A program made the translations under genes and the position numbers. A stretch of 64,000 nt of DNA from Geodermatophilus saharensis. Its GTDB lineage: Bacteria; Actinomycetota; Actinomycetes; Mycobacteriales; Geodermatophilaceae. The stretch lies in the NCBI RefSeq assembly GCF_900188205.1, contig NZ_FZOH01000006.1, forward strand, positions 1-64,000. Reading direction: 5' to 3'. This document shows positions 20,683 through 27,935 of the stretch, in pieces (position 1 is the first letter of the stretch; every line of letters starts with the position of its first letter). The notes under the pieces are model-generated. The model did no database searches, was not told the DNA's origin, and was given only the letters and a program-made list of their open reading frames with translations.

Positions 20683-20877
20683 TCAGATGCCCAGCAGCTT
20701 CTTGAGGGTCTTGGTGTCGGCCGGGCTCAGGACCTGGTCCTTCTCCAGCCGGCGCTTGCGCCGCGAGGACTTGTGCTCGAACTTGTGCTGGTTGTTGGCC
20801 TGCTCGCGCATGAGCTTGCCGGTGCCCGTCACGCGCACCCGCTTGGCGGTGCCCTTGTGGGTCTTCTGCTTCGGCAT
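20683..20877 (-). CDS. rpmI: 50S ribosomal protein L35
   Basis: 64-residue basic ribosomal protein beginning [14 protein letters not shown], with the conserved [14 protein letters not shown] core and the C-terminal LKKLLGI. The ATG at 20877 gives the normal L35 N-terminus; a longer upstream reading adds 15 unrelated residues. It lies between infC and rplT, 35 bp before the rplT start. Confidence 0.97.
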   Translation of the reverse strand: MPKQKTHKGTAKRVRVTGTGKLMREQANNQHKFEHKSSRRKRRLEKDQVLSPADTKTLKKLLGI

Positions 20878-20977
20878 GTCCTCGTCGTCCTGTTCGTGGG
20901 TGTCGGCGCCGCGCGGCAGCACGGGGCTGCCGCGACGGCGCCGGCCGTCTCGGTGGTGCGGTCCTGCGTGCGACCGG

Positions 20978-21559
20978 TCAGGCCGTCGGGGTCTGTCCCT
21001 CGGCGGCCCGCTCGGCCTTGGCCTGACGGCGGGCGCCGTCGGTCGCGGCCTGGTTCCGGTGCGGGGCGATCACCATGACCATGTTGCGGCCGTCCTGCTT
21101 GGGGTTGGACTCGACGACGCCGAGCTCGGCGACGTCGGCGGCCAGCCGCTGCAGCAGGCGGTAGCCCATCTCCGGCCGCGACTGCTCGCGACCGCGGAAC
21201 ATCACGGTGATCTTGACCTTGTCGCCGCCCTTGAGGAAGCGCTCGACGTGGCCCTTCTTGGTCTCGTAGTCGTGCGGGTCGATCTTCAGGCGCAGCCGCA
21301 TCTCCTTGATGACGGTGAGCGCCTGGTTCCGCCGGGCCTCGCGGGCCTTCTGGGCGGACTCGTACTTGAACTTCCCGTAGTCCATCAGCTTGACGACCGG
21401 CGGACGGGCCATCGGCGCGACCTCGACGAGGTCCAGCTCGGAGTCCTGCGCCAGGCGCAGCGCCTCGCCGATCGGCACGATGCCGACCTGCTCGCCCTCG
21501 GGTCCGACCAGGCGGACCTCGGGGACGCGGATACGGTCGTTGATACGGGGCTCGGTGAT
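20978..21559 (-). CDS. infC: Translation initiation factor IF-3, probable ATC start
   Basis: Binds the 30S subunit and checks start-codon selection. Core motifs: [17 protein letters not shown] at the N-terminus, [41 protein letters not shown] and [12 protein letters not shown] place the start at the ATC at 21557-21559. It directly precedes the conserved TEPRIND block and has a strong GAGGAG (21565-21570) 5 nt upstream, whereas the GTG at 21580 and an earlier ATG-like reading have no site. infC with AUU/AUC starts is known in E. coli, where IF-3 rejects its own weak start codon. Result: 193 residues. A C-terminal low-complexity tail is present. Confidence 0.9.
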   Translation of the reverse strand: MTEPRINDRIRVPEVRLVGPEGEQVGIVPIGEALRLAQDSELDLVEVAPMARPPVVKLMDYGKFKYESAQKAREARRNQALTVIKEMRLRLKIDPHDYETKKGHVERFLKGGDKVKITVMFRGREQSRPEMGYRLLQRLAADVAELGVVESNPKQDGRNMVMVIAPHRNQAATDGARRQAKAERAAEGQTPTA

Positions 21560-21853
21560 GGCCTCTCCTCTGCTCTTCACACGGGAGGAGTCGCGCCCAC
21601 CCGGCACCGGAGACGACTCGGGCCCCGTGAGCTGCGCTCACAGGGCCCGTTCTCGCCGGTGGGGCACGGACCCGTCGCCGGGACGTGCACGTCGCGAGGC
21701 GCCGGCCGGGGCGGGCCGGTCCTCCGCGAACCGGGACCTGGGCGCCTCGACGGCGCCAGGTGGGAGCGGGCTCCTCTTGGTCAGCGGCCCGGGGCGGGGC
21801 CGCTGGGTTGGTGGTTCACGCGCCTCGTGTAGCGGGGAGGCACGCCCATGCTA
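21560..21853 (-). promoter_or_regulatory. infC operon promoter and ~280-nt structured leader
   Basis: A candidate promoter on the minus strand has -10 TAGCAT (21848-21853) and -35 ATGACC (21872-21877, 18-bp spacer). From there to the ATC start is a long gene-free leader with several hairpins. One at 21620-21648 has 13-bp arms with one mismatch. Another has CAGCGGCCC paired with GGGCCGCTG at about 21781-21804. A third pairs ACCTGGCGCC with GGCGCCCAGGT around 21752. A 12-codon reading (21781-21819, GTG start) overlaps the second hairpin but has no other support. Layout resembles L20/IF-3-controlled leaders; function is inferred. Confidence 0.55.
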
Positions 21854-21887
21854 CAGCGTCAGGCGGAGCGCGGTCATTCCCACCCGT

Positions 21888-21960
21888 GACGTGCTGGAAC
21901 GGCCACCCTTCAGGGGCCCGCGCCGAGCGTGCGAGGCGAGGGGGGAAGGGTGGTCCTTCG
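21888..21960 (-). repeat. Stop-abutting terminator-like repeat, copy R1
   Basis: The element begins at the base after the bPH gene stop (TGA, 21961-21963). It reads CGAAGGACC on the minus strand, then a stem pairing GAAGGGTGG (on the plus strand) with CCACCCTTC, a loop with CTCGCACGCTCG, and ends GTTCCAGCACGTC. A close relative with a different but equally paired stem follows the nuclease gene (48267-48338), and a third follows mmuM (35770-35820). It probably acts as terminator or 3' stabiliser. Confidence 0.8.
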
Positions 21961-22452
21961 TCAGTCGTCGTAGAGCAGCGGAGGTGGCGCGGGCTGGGCG
22001 GCCCGGTGCGCGGCCAGCAGCGCGCGCAGCCCCTCGACGGCGTCGAGGGCGCGCTCCCGGTCGGCGGCCTGGACGGCGAGCAGCGAGACCTCGTCGCCGT
22101 TGGTGAGCTCCAGCGAGGCCCACGAGGAGTGCCGGTCGAAGCGCACCGCACCGACCGCCGACCACGGCAGCTCGTGCCGCACCAGCACGTTGCGCACCCG
22201 CACCCCGGCCGCGTCGGCGTCGACCCGCGAGGCGCCGACGAGCAGCACGCCGGCCCCCACGAACACCCCCAGGCCGGCGACCGCCACCTGGTCGGCGAGG
22301 CCGAAGCTGACCACCCCCGTCGACGACGACGTGAGCAGCACGGCCACGACCACCATGACGCCGACGACCAGCGCGGCGGCGAGCGCGCAGACCAGGCGCA
22401 GCCGGCGCGGGACGGCGGTCACGGCGGCGGGGACGGCGGGCGTCGTCGGCAC
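21961..22452 (-). CDS. PH-domain (bPH) membrane protein
   Basis: 163 residues. Two hydrophobic segments (about 18-40 and 48-68) are followed by a bacterial PH-like domain (about 75-145, with RVRNVLVRHELPWSAVGAVRFDR, typical of the actinobacterial bPH_6 family). It is likely anchored in the inner membrane with the PH domain in the cytoplasm; function unknown. The GTG start has GACGAT (22459-22464) ending 6 nt upstream, so it is probably leaderless. Divergent from the hydrolase at 22527. Confidence 0.8.
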   Translation of the reverse strand: MPTTPAVPAAVTAVPRRLRLVCALAAALVVGVMVVVAVLLTSSSTGVVSFGLADQVAVAGLGVFVGAGVLLVGASRVDADAAGVRVRNVLVRHELPWSAVGAVRFDRHSSWASLELTNGDEVSLLAVQAADRERALDAVEGLRALLAAHRAAQPAPPPLLYDD

Positions 22453-22526
22453 GCCCCCATCGTCCCAGGCCCGGGGAGGTCCCCGGGCCGCGGAGGGCCG
22501 GGACGGCGCCTGGCAGAGTGCCCGGC

Positions 22527-23576
22527 GTGGAGGTCACCGGCCCGGCGCAGCAGGCGGCCTGGCGCGAGCGGACGGTGCCCCCGGTCGAGCGGGTGCGGCC
22601 GGGCCTGTGGTCGGTGCCGGTGCCCATGGCCGGGCCGCTGCGGTGGGTGAACGCCTACGTGCTGGAGCTCGCCGGCGGCGGGCTGGGCCTGGTCGACACC
22701 GGCTGGGACGCCGACGACAGCTGGGCGGCGCTGTGCGCGGGCCTGGCCGAGCTCGGCGGCGACGTCGCCGACGTGCGGGGCGTCCTGGTCACCCACATGC
22801 ACCTGGACCACGTGGGGCTCGCCGCCCGGGTGCGGGAGGCCTCCGGCGCGTGGATCGCCATGCACCCGGCCGACGCGGTGGCGCTGACCTCGCTCACCGA
22901 GCGCTCCCCCGAGGACTCCACCGAGCACGAGGTGGCCTTCCTCGTCGGCCTCGGCGCACCCGAGGCCGACGCCCGCGACGACGCCGGCACCCCCGAGCAG
23001 CGGGCCCGGTGGCGGCGGCTGGCCCGGCCCGACCGGCTGCTCGAGGACGGCGACCGCGCGGACCTGCCGGGCTGGTCGCTGCGCGCGGTGCACACCCCCG
23101 GTCACACCCCCGGTCACCTGTGCTTCGCCGAGGAGGACGGCGGCCTGTTCTTCGCCGGCGACCACGTGCTGCCGCGGATCAGCCCGAACATCTCCACGAC
23201 CCCGGCCGGCGCGCCCGACCCGCTGCGCGACTACCTGGCCTCGCTGGAGTCGGTCGCCGGGCAGCCGGCCGGGGAGGTGCTGCCCGGGCACGAGTGGCGC
23301 TTCCGCGGGCTGGCCGAGCGGACGCGGGAGCTGCGCGAACACCACGAGCGCCGGCTGGCCGAGCTGCTGGCCGCCGTCCGCGCGCACCCGGGCGGCACGC
23401 CGTGGGAGCTGGCCGCGCACCTCACCTGGTCGCGGCCGTGGTCGCAGTACGCCCGGCGGATGCGGATCTTCGCCGTCACCGAGACCGACGCCCACCTGCG
23501 GCTGCTGGCCGGCCGGGGGCTGGTCGTCGGGGACGGCGGTCGGGTGCCGCGCTTCTCGGCGGCGCGGCTGCGCTGA
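22527..23576 (+). CDS. MBL-fold metallo-hydrolase
   Basis: Metallo-beta-lactamase-fold hydrolase of 349 residues. The metal ligand motif THMHLDH (HxHxDH) is near 92-98, HTPGHTPGH supplies the next His, FAGDH the bridging Asp, and PGHEW the last His. A C-terminal winged-helix-like extension (about 265-349) is common in this subfamily. The substrate is not predictable; thioesterase and lactonase activities are known relatives. GTG start at 22527 is preferred because CAGAGT ends 7 nt upstream; a GTG 9 bp earlier is also in frame. Confidence 0.88.
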   Translation: MEVTGPAQQAAWRERTVPPVERVRPGLWSVPVPMAGPLRWVNAYVLELAGGGLGLVDTGWDADDSWAALCAGLAELGGDVADVRGVLVTHMHLDHVGLAARVREASGAWIAMHPADAVALTSLTERSPEDSTEHEVAFLVGLGAPEADARDDAGTPEQRARWRRLARPDRLLEDGDRADLPGWSLRAVHTPGHTPGHLCFAEEDGGLFFAGDHVLPRISPNISTTPAGAPDPLRDYLASLESVAGQPAGEVLPGHEWRFRGLAERTRELREHHERRLAELLAAVRAHPGGTPWELAAHLTWSRPWSQYARRMRIFAVTETDAHLRLLAGRGLVVGDGGRVPRFSAARLR

Positions 23577-23646
23577 CGCGGCACTATCCTGGGTCCGCGG
23601 CCGGGCGCCTGGAGACGACGGGACCGCCACGGCCGGTACCCGCGAG

Positions 23647-24384
23647 GTGTCCGTGCGCCAGGACCTCACCCGATCCCTCCCCCTCGCCGACGAGCTGTCG
23701 GTCGTCTCGGCGCGGGTGTCGGGCCTGCTGCTGTCCGAGGAGACCGTGGCCACCGCCCTGGGCCTGGTCAGCTCGCTGCTCCTCGAGACCGTCCCGGCGG
23801 CCGTCGGCGCCGGCGTCTCGATCGTGGACCCCGCCGGGCGCCGGACCGCGGGGGCGACCGACCCGCTGGTCGAGCGCGCCGACGCGCTGCAGTACGAGCT
23901 CGACGAGGGCCCGTGCCTGGCCGCGGCCGCCGGCCGGGCGCTGGTGCGCGCCGACGACCTGCGGGCCGACCCCCGCTGGCAGCGGTGGGCGGCCGAGGCC
24001 GTCGACCTCGGGCTGCTGTCCACCATGAGCGCGCCCCTGCTGGCCGGGGACCGCACGCTGGGCGCCCTCAAGGTCTACGGCGGCGCCCCGGGCGTGTTCA
24101 CGCCCCACGACGCCCACGTGCTCACCCTCTCCGCCGCGCAGGCCGCCCTCCTGGTCACGCACGTCACCGCCCGGGAGCGGGCGCGCCGGGCCAGCGACGA
24201 CCTGCGGCAGGCCGTGGCGGCCCGGGACGTGGTGAGCACGGCGAAGGGGGTGCTGATGGCCCGGCACGGGGTCGGCGAGGAGACGGCGCTGGCCATGCTG
24301 CTGTCCCGCTCCGGAGGGGACGCCGGCACGCTGCGGCAGGCGGCGCGCGCGGTGGTCGACTCCGCCGTCCGCCGGCTCCGGTGA
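23647..24384 (+). CDS. GAF and ANTAR domain protein (first)
   Basis: 245 residues: GAF sensor domain (about 20-170, with the YELDEGPCL motif typical of GAF-ANTAR proteins) and C-terminal ANTAR RNA-binding domain (about 185-240, with AVAARDVVSTAKGVLMARHGV). ANTAR proteins bind paired hexanucleotide loops in nascent RNA and prevent termination, so this is a ligand- or redox-sensitive antiterminator. GTG start at 23647; a GTG at 23653 with GAGG 5 nt upstream is equally likely. The stop overlaps the phosphatase start by 4 bp (GTGA). Confidence 0.9.
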   Translation: MSVRQDLTRSLPLADELSVVSARVSGLLLSEETVATALGLVSSLLLETVPAAVGAGVSIVDPAGRRTAGATDPLVERADALQYELDEGPCLAAAAGRALVRADDLRADPRWQRWAAEAVDLGLLSTMSAPLLAGDRTLGALKVYGGAPGVFTPHDAHVLTLSAAQAALLVTHVTARERARRASDDLRQAVAARDVVSTAKGVLMARHGVGEETALAMLLSRSGGDAGTLRQAARAVVDSAVRRLR

Positions 24385-25868
24385 CCGGGCCGGCCGCCGG
24401 CGTGCCCGCCGAGGACCGGCGGGCACGGCTGCGGGCCGCCCTCCGGCACGCCGACCTCACCCTGGACCAGCTGTGGCTGCGGTACTTCGAGCTCGGCGGC
24501 AACGCCGACCTGTTCGACCTCGAGGCGCACCTCGACGGGCTGGGCTGCCTGCCCGACCTCGACGGCGACCTGCTGGCCGTCGTCGTCAACGAGCGCCTCG
24601 ACGAGCTCTTCGCCGCCCGCCGGGTGCCCTACTCCCGGCCGCTGCGCCCGCCGCGTCCCACCACCGGCCCGCTGGCGGCACTGCTGCGGCTGCTCGACGC
24701 CACCCGCACCGCTCCTCCCGACCGGCTGGCGCCGCTGGCCGCGGAGGCCGGCCGGGCGCTCGGCGTCGACGTCAGCGTGCACGTCGTCGACCACGAGCAG
24801 CGGGAGCTGGTCCGGCTCCCCGACGGCCGGGCGGGCACCGACCCGGTCGCCGTCGACGGCACCCTGCCCGGGCGCGTCTTCCAGTCCGGGCAGCCGCTGC
24901 CCTCGGAGGCCGGCGGGGTCCCGCGCCTGTGGGTGCCGCTGCTCGACGGCGCCGACCGGATGGGCGTCCTGGAGGTGCGGGTGGCGACCGCCCGCGACCT
25001 CGAGGACCCCGGCCTGCGGGAGCAGTGCCGGTGGCTGGCCGCGATGGTCGCCCACCTGGTCACCGCCATGGGCCTGCACGGGGACCTGCTGGAGCGCACC
25101 CGGCGCAGCCGGCCGCGGTCGCCGTCGGCCGAGCTGGTCTGGCAGCAGCTGCCGCCGCTGACCGCCGCGAGCGACACGTTCGTCCTGGCCGGCTCCCTGG
25201 AGCCCAGCGCCGCGGTCGGCGGGGACGCCTTCGACTACGCCCTGACCGAGCACACGGTGTCGATGACCGTCCTCGACGCGGTGGGCCACGGGCTCGGGGC
25301 CGGGCTGATGGCCGCCGCGGCGCTGGCGGCCTCGCGGGCGGCCCGACGGGAGGGGCGCGGGCTGCACGACCAGGCCCGGGCGGTCGACGAGGTGGTCGCG
25401 ACCACCTTCTCCGGCAGCGCGTTCGTCACCGGGGTCCTCGCGGAGCTGGACCTGACCTCGGGGCTGCTGCGCTACGTGCGGGCCGGTCACCCGCCGCCCC
25501 TGCTGCTGCGCTCCGGCCGGGTGGTCAAGGAGCTCGCCGGGAGCGGGCGCGTGCCGCTGGGCCTGACGGTGGAGGGGTTCTCCGTGGCCGAGGAGGCGCT
25601 GGAGCCCGGCGACTGGCTGGCCCTCTACACCGACGGGGTCACCGAGGCCCGCGACGGCCTGGGGCGCTGGTTCGGCGAGCAGCGGCTCATCGAGTTCCTG
25701 ACCCGGGCGGTGGCGGCCGGGCAGCCGCCACCGGAGACGGTCCGCCGCCTCATGCACGCGGTGCTCGACCACCAGGGCGGGGTGCTGCAGGACGACGCGA
25801 GCATCCTGCTCGCCTGCTGGAGCGCCGGGGAAGCGGGGACGACGGGACCCGGGACGATGGACCGGTGA
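24381..25868 (+). CDS. PP2C-type serine phosphatase (SpoIIE domain) with GAF-like region
   Basis: 495 residues. N-terminal helical region (20-80, LDQLWLRYFELGGNADLF), GAF-like domain (about 95-230) and SpoIIE/PP2C_2 phosphatase domain (about 260-480). Metal-binding residues are intact: GGDAFDYA, LDAVGHG, YTDGVTEARDG and DDASILL. Such RsbU-type enzymes usually dephosphorylate anti-sigma-factor antagonists. No such antagonist or kinase is adjacent, so the target is elsewhere. It overlaps GAF-ANTAR upstream and the HemD-like gene downstream, both by 4 bp. Confidence 0.9.
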   Translation: MTGPAAGVPAEDRRARLRAALRHADLTLDQLWLRYFELGGNADLFDLEAHLDGLGCLPDLDGDLLAVVVNERLDELFAARRVPYSRPLRPPRPTTGPLAALLRLLDATRTAPPDRLAPLAAEAGRALGVDVSVHVVDHEQRELVRLPDGRAGTDPVAVDGTLPGRVFQSGQPLPSEAGGVPRLWVPLLDGADRMGVLEVRVATARDLEDPGLREQCRWLAAMVAHLVTAMGLHGDLLERTRRSRPRSPSAELVWQQLPPLTAASDTFVLAGSLEPSAAVGGDAFDYALTEHTVSMTVLDAVGHGLGAGLMAAAALAASRAARREGRGLHDQARAVDEVVATTFSGSAFVTGVLAELDLTSGLLRYVRAGHPPPLLLRSGRVVKELAGSGRVPLGLTVEGFSVAEEALEPGDWLALYTDGVTEARDGLGRWFGEQRLIEFLTRAVAAGQPPPETVRRLMHAVLDHQGGVLQDDASILLACWSAGEAGTTGPGTMDR

Positions 25869-26971
25869 GCTCCTCCCCCGACGCCGCGGACGGGGTCGCC
25901 CCGCTGGCCGGTTACACGGTCGCGGTCACCGCCGAGCGGCGCCGGGAGGAGCTGGGCGCGCTGCTGCAGCGCCGGGGCGCCCGCGTCCTGTACGCGCCGG
26001 CCCTCCGGATCGTGCCGCTGGCCGACGACGCCGAGCTGGCCGCCGCGACCGCGGCCGTGCTCGCCGCACCGGTCGACCTCGTCGTCGCCACCACCGGCGT
26101 GGGGTTCCGCGGGTGGCTGGAGGCGGCCGACGCCCGGGGCCTGCCGCTGGTCGAGCACCTGAGCACCGCCCGGGTCCTCGCCCGCGGGCCCAAGGCGCGC
26201 GGCGCCATCCGCGGTGGCGGGCTGGTCGACGCGTGGTCGCCGCCGTCGGAGTCCTCGGCCGAGGTGCTCGAGCACCTGCTCTCGGGCGCGGAGGGGCCGC
26301 TGGCCGGCCGCCGGGTCGCCGTCCAGCTGCACGGCGACCCGCTGCGGGAGTTCGTCGCCGCGCTGCGCGCGGCCGGTGCGCAGGTGCTGACCGTGCCGGT
26401 CTACCGGTGGGTGCCGCCCGCCGACGTCGCCCCGCTGCACCGGCTGGTCGGCGCGGTGGCCGCGTGGGAGGTCGACGCGGTGACCCTCACCAGCGCGCCG
26501 GCCGCGGCCAGCCTGCTCGCGGCGGCCGGGGAGCTGGGCCTGCGCGGGGAGGTGGTGGCGGCGCTGCGGGACGGGGTGCTGCCGGTCGCCGTCGGCCCGG
26601 TCACCGCGGCGCCGCTGGTGGCCGCCGGGATCACCCCCGTGCAGCCGGAGCGGGCGCGGCTGGGCGCGCTGGCCCGCGAGGTCGCCACGGCGTTGGCCGC
26701 CCGCGACCCGGTGCTGCGGGCCGGCGTCGCCGCCCTGCAGGTGCGCGGGCACGCCGCCGTGCTCGACGGCCGGCTGGTGGAGCTGCCGCCCGGGCCCGCG
26801 GCGGTGCTGCGCGCGCTGGCCGAGCGGCCCGGGACCGTGGTGACCACGGCCGAGCTGGCCCGGCGGCTGCCCGCCGGCACCGACGTCGAGGCGGCCGTGG
26901 CCCGGCTGCGCGCCGCGCTCGGACCGGGCCCGGTGACGTCCGTGGAGGGCGGCGCGCGCCTCGGGGGGTGA
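25865..26971 (+). CDS. Uroporphyrinogen-III synthase-like protein with C-terminal winged helix
   Basis: 368 residues. HemD domain (about 15-265, with VVATTGVGFRGWLEAAD, GPKARGAIRGGG, VQLHGDPLREF and TLTSAPAAASLL) fused to an OmpR-type winged-helix domain (about 290-365, with LVELPPGPAAVLRALAERPGTVVTTAELARRL). This architecture is known in actinobacteria (Mycobacterium Rv0260c type) and is often regulatory, not the main heme-pathway HemD. No other heme gene is nearby. The GTG overlaps the phosphatase stop; GACGAT (25853-25858) ends 6 nt before it, so an internal leaderless promoter is possible. Confidence 0.85.
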   Translation: MSSSPDAADGVAPLAGYTVAVTAERRREELGALLQRRGARVLYAPALRIVPLADDAELAAATAAVLAAPVDLVVATTGVGFRGWLEAADARGLPLVEHLSTARVLARGPKARGAIRGGGLVDAWSPPSESSAEVLEHLLSGAEGPLAGRRVAVQLHGDPLREFVAALRAAGAQVLTVPVYRWVPPADVAPLHRLVGAVAAWEVDAVTLTSAPAAASLLAAAGELGLRGEVVAALRDGVLPVAVGPVTAAPLVAAGITPVQPERARLGALAREVATALAARDPVLRAGVAALQVRGHAAVLDGRLVELPPGPAAVLRALAERPGTVVTTAELARRLPAGTDVEAAVARLRAALGPGPVTSVEGGARLGG

Positions 26972-27047
26972 CCCGGCCTGCCCCGCTGTGGGGACCGCGC
27001 CGCTCCCCGGCCGACGGCGGACGCCGCGCCGGGCGATGATCGGCGCC

Positions 27048-27839
27048 GTGGCGGAGTACACGGAGACGGCACCGGGACGCGCACTGGTGGAGTCCGGCGA
27101 GCTGGTGGCCGGGACGATGGCGCGCACGGCCGCCGCCCTGCTGTTCGACGACGGGTCCGCGCGGGTGCGCCTGGACGGCGCGCTGGCCGCCTGGCTGCGC
27201 CGCACCGCGACGGCGGCCGACGCCGCCCCCCCGCCCCCCGTCTCCCCCCGGGCCCGCTGCCGCGCGGGTGCCGCGCTGGCCTTCGCCGCCGAGCTGTCGG
27301 TGACCCGCGCCGCGGAGGGCCGGGCGGTGCGCACCGACGGCTTCCTCACCCCCGGCCCCGGCGGCCGCGCGCCGGCCGACGAGGTCGGCGAGGGTGTGGT
27401 GCTCGCCGCGCAGGCGGCCACCGAGGAGTGGCGGGTGCGGCACCTGGGCTACCTGCTCGCCGAGTCGGCGGTCTCCGCCGACCTCGACGTCGCCGTCGTC
27501 TCCCGCGGGCTGCGGCTGGGCGCCGCCCTGACCGGGCGCCAGCTGGTGCTGCTGGCCGCCGTCGGCCGGCGCGAGCGCGCGCCGCTGCCGATGACGCCGG
27601 TGCCGCAGGACCCGCGCGGGTGGACCGCCTGGGGCGCACTCGAGGACCTCGGCGAGCTGCAGCGCGGCGGGCTGCTCGACCCGCCGCCGGCCACCCCGCG
27701 CCCGGGCGGCTCCGCGCTGCCCCGGCTGCGGCCGGCCGACCTGCGGCTGACCCGCCGCGGCGTGCTGGTGCACCGGCTGCTGGCGCTGGACTTCGTCCGC
27801 GACCAGGCGGTCACCGCGGCGCTGGCCGACCTGGCCTGA
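27048..27839 (+). CDS. Protein of unknown function
   Basis: 263 residues, not recognised. Ala- and Arg-rich, no signal peptide and no clear membrane helix. The C-terminal half (about 150-255) includes a region like a helix-rich winged fold (WTAWGALEDLGELQRGGLL, then LRLTRRGVLVHRLLALDFV). I considered a Golgi-phosphoprotein-3-like (GPP34) fold and could not support it. GTG start at 27048, with GATGAT (27035-27040) ending 7 nt upstream. Convergent with the ammonia-lyase-like gene, with an inverted repeat between them. Confidence 0.7.
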   Translation: MAEYTETAPGRALVESGELVAGTMARTAAALLFDDGSARVRLDGALAAWLRRTATAADAAPPPPVSPRARCRAGAALAFAAELSVTRAAEGRAVRTDGFLTPGPGGRAPADEVGEGVVLAAQAATEEWRVRHLGYLLAESAVSADLDVAVVSRGLRLGAALTGRQLVLLAAVGRRERAPLPMTPVPQDPRGWTAWGALEDLGELQRGGLLDPPPATPRPGGSALPRLRPADLRLTRRGVLVHRLLALDFVRDQAVTAALADLA

Positions 27840-27856
27840 CCTCCGGCGCGGCGGTC

Positions 27857-27905
27857 CGTGCACGCACCGTCGTCGCGGGCGCCCGCCGACCGCGCTGCGT
27901 GCACG
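27857..27905. terminator. Bidirectional hairpin between convergent genes
   Basis: Arms CGTGCACGCA (27857-27866) and TGCGTGCACG (27896-27905) enclose a 29-nt loop that contains the 12-bp palindrome GCGGGCGCCCGC. It lies between the stops at 27839 (plus) and 27936 (minus), so it may end both transcripts. Confidence 0.6.
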
Positions 27906-27935
27906 AACGGTCCGGTGCGGCGGTACCTCCGGCCC

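Noticed and set aside
21781-21819. 12-codon reading in the infC leader as a real leader peptide
   Set aside because: It overlaps a hairpin, has only a weak ribosome site and no special amino-acid content; kept only as a remark.
23577-23646. CACTAT near 23582 as a leaderless promoter for the GAF-ANTAR gene
   Set aside because: It lies about 60 nt from the start, so it could only be an ordinary leadered promoter and has no clear -35.
27048-27839. GPP34 (Golgi phosphoprotein 3-like) assignment
   Set aside because: The sequence lacks the expected LPLAEELLLLALDD-type N-terminus; only vague helical similarity, so left as unknown.
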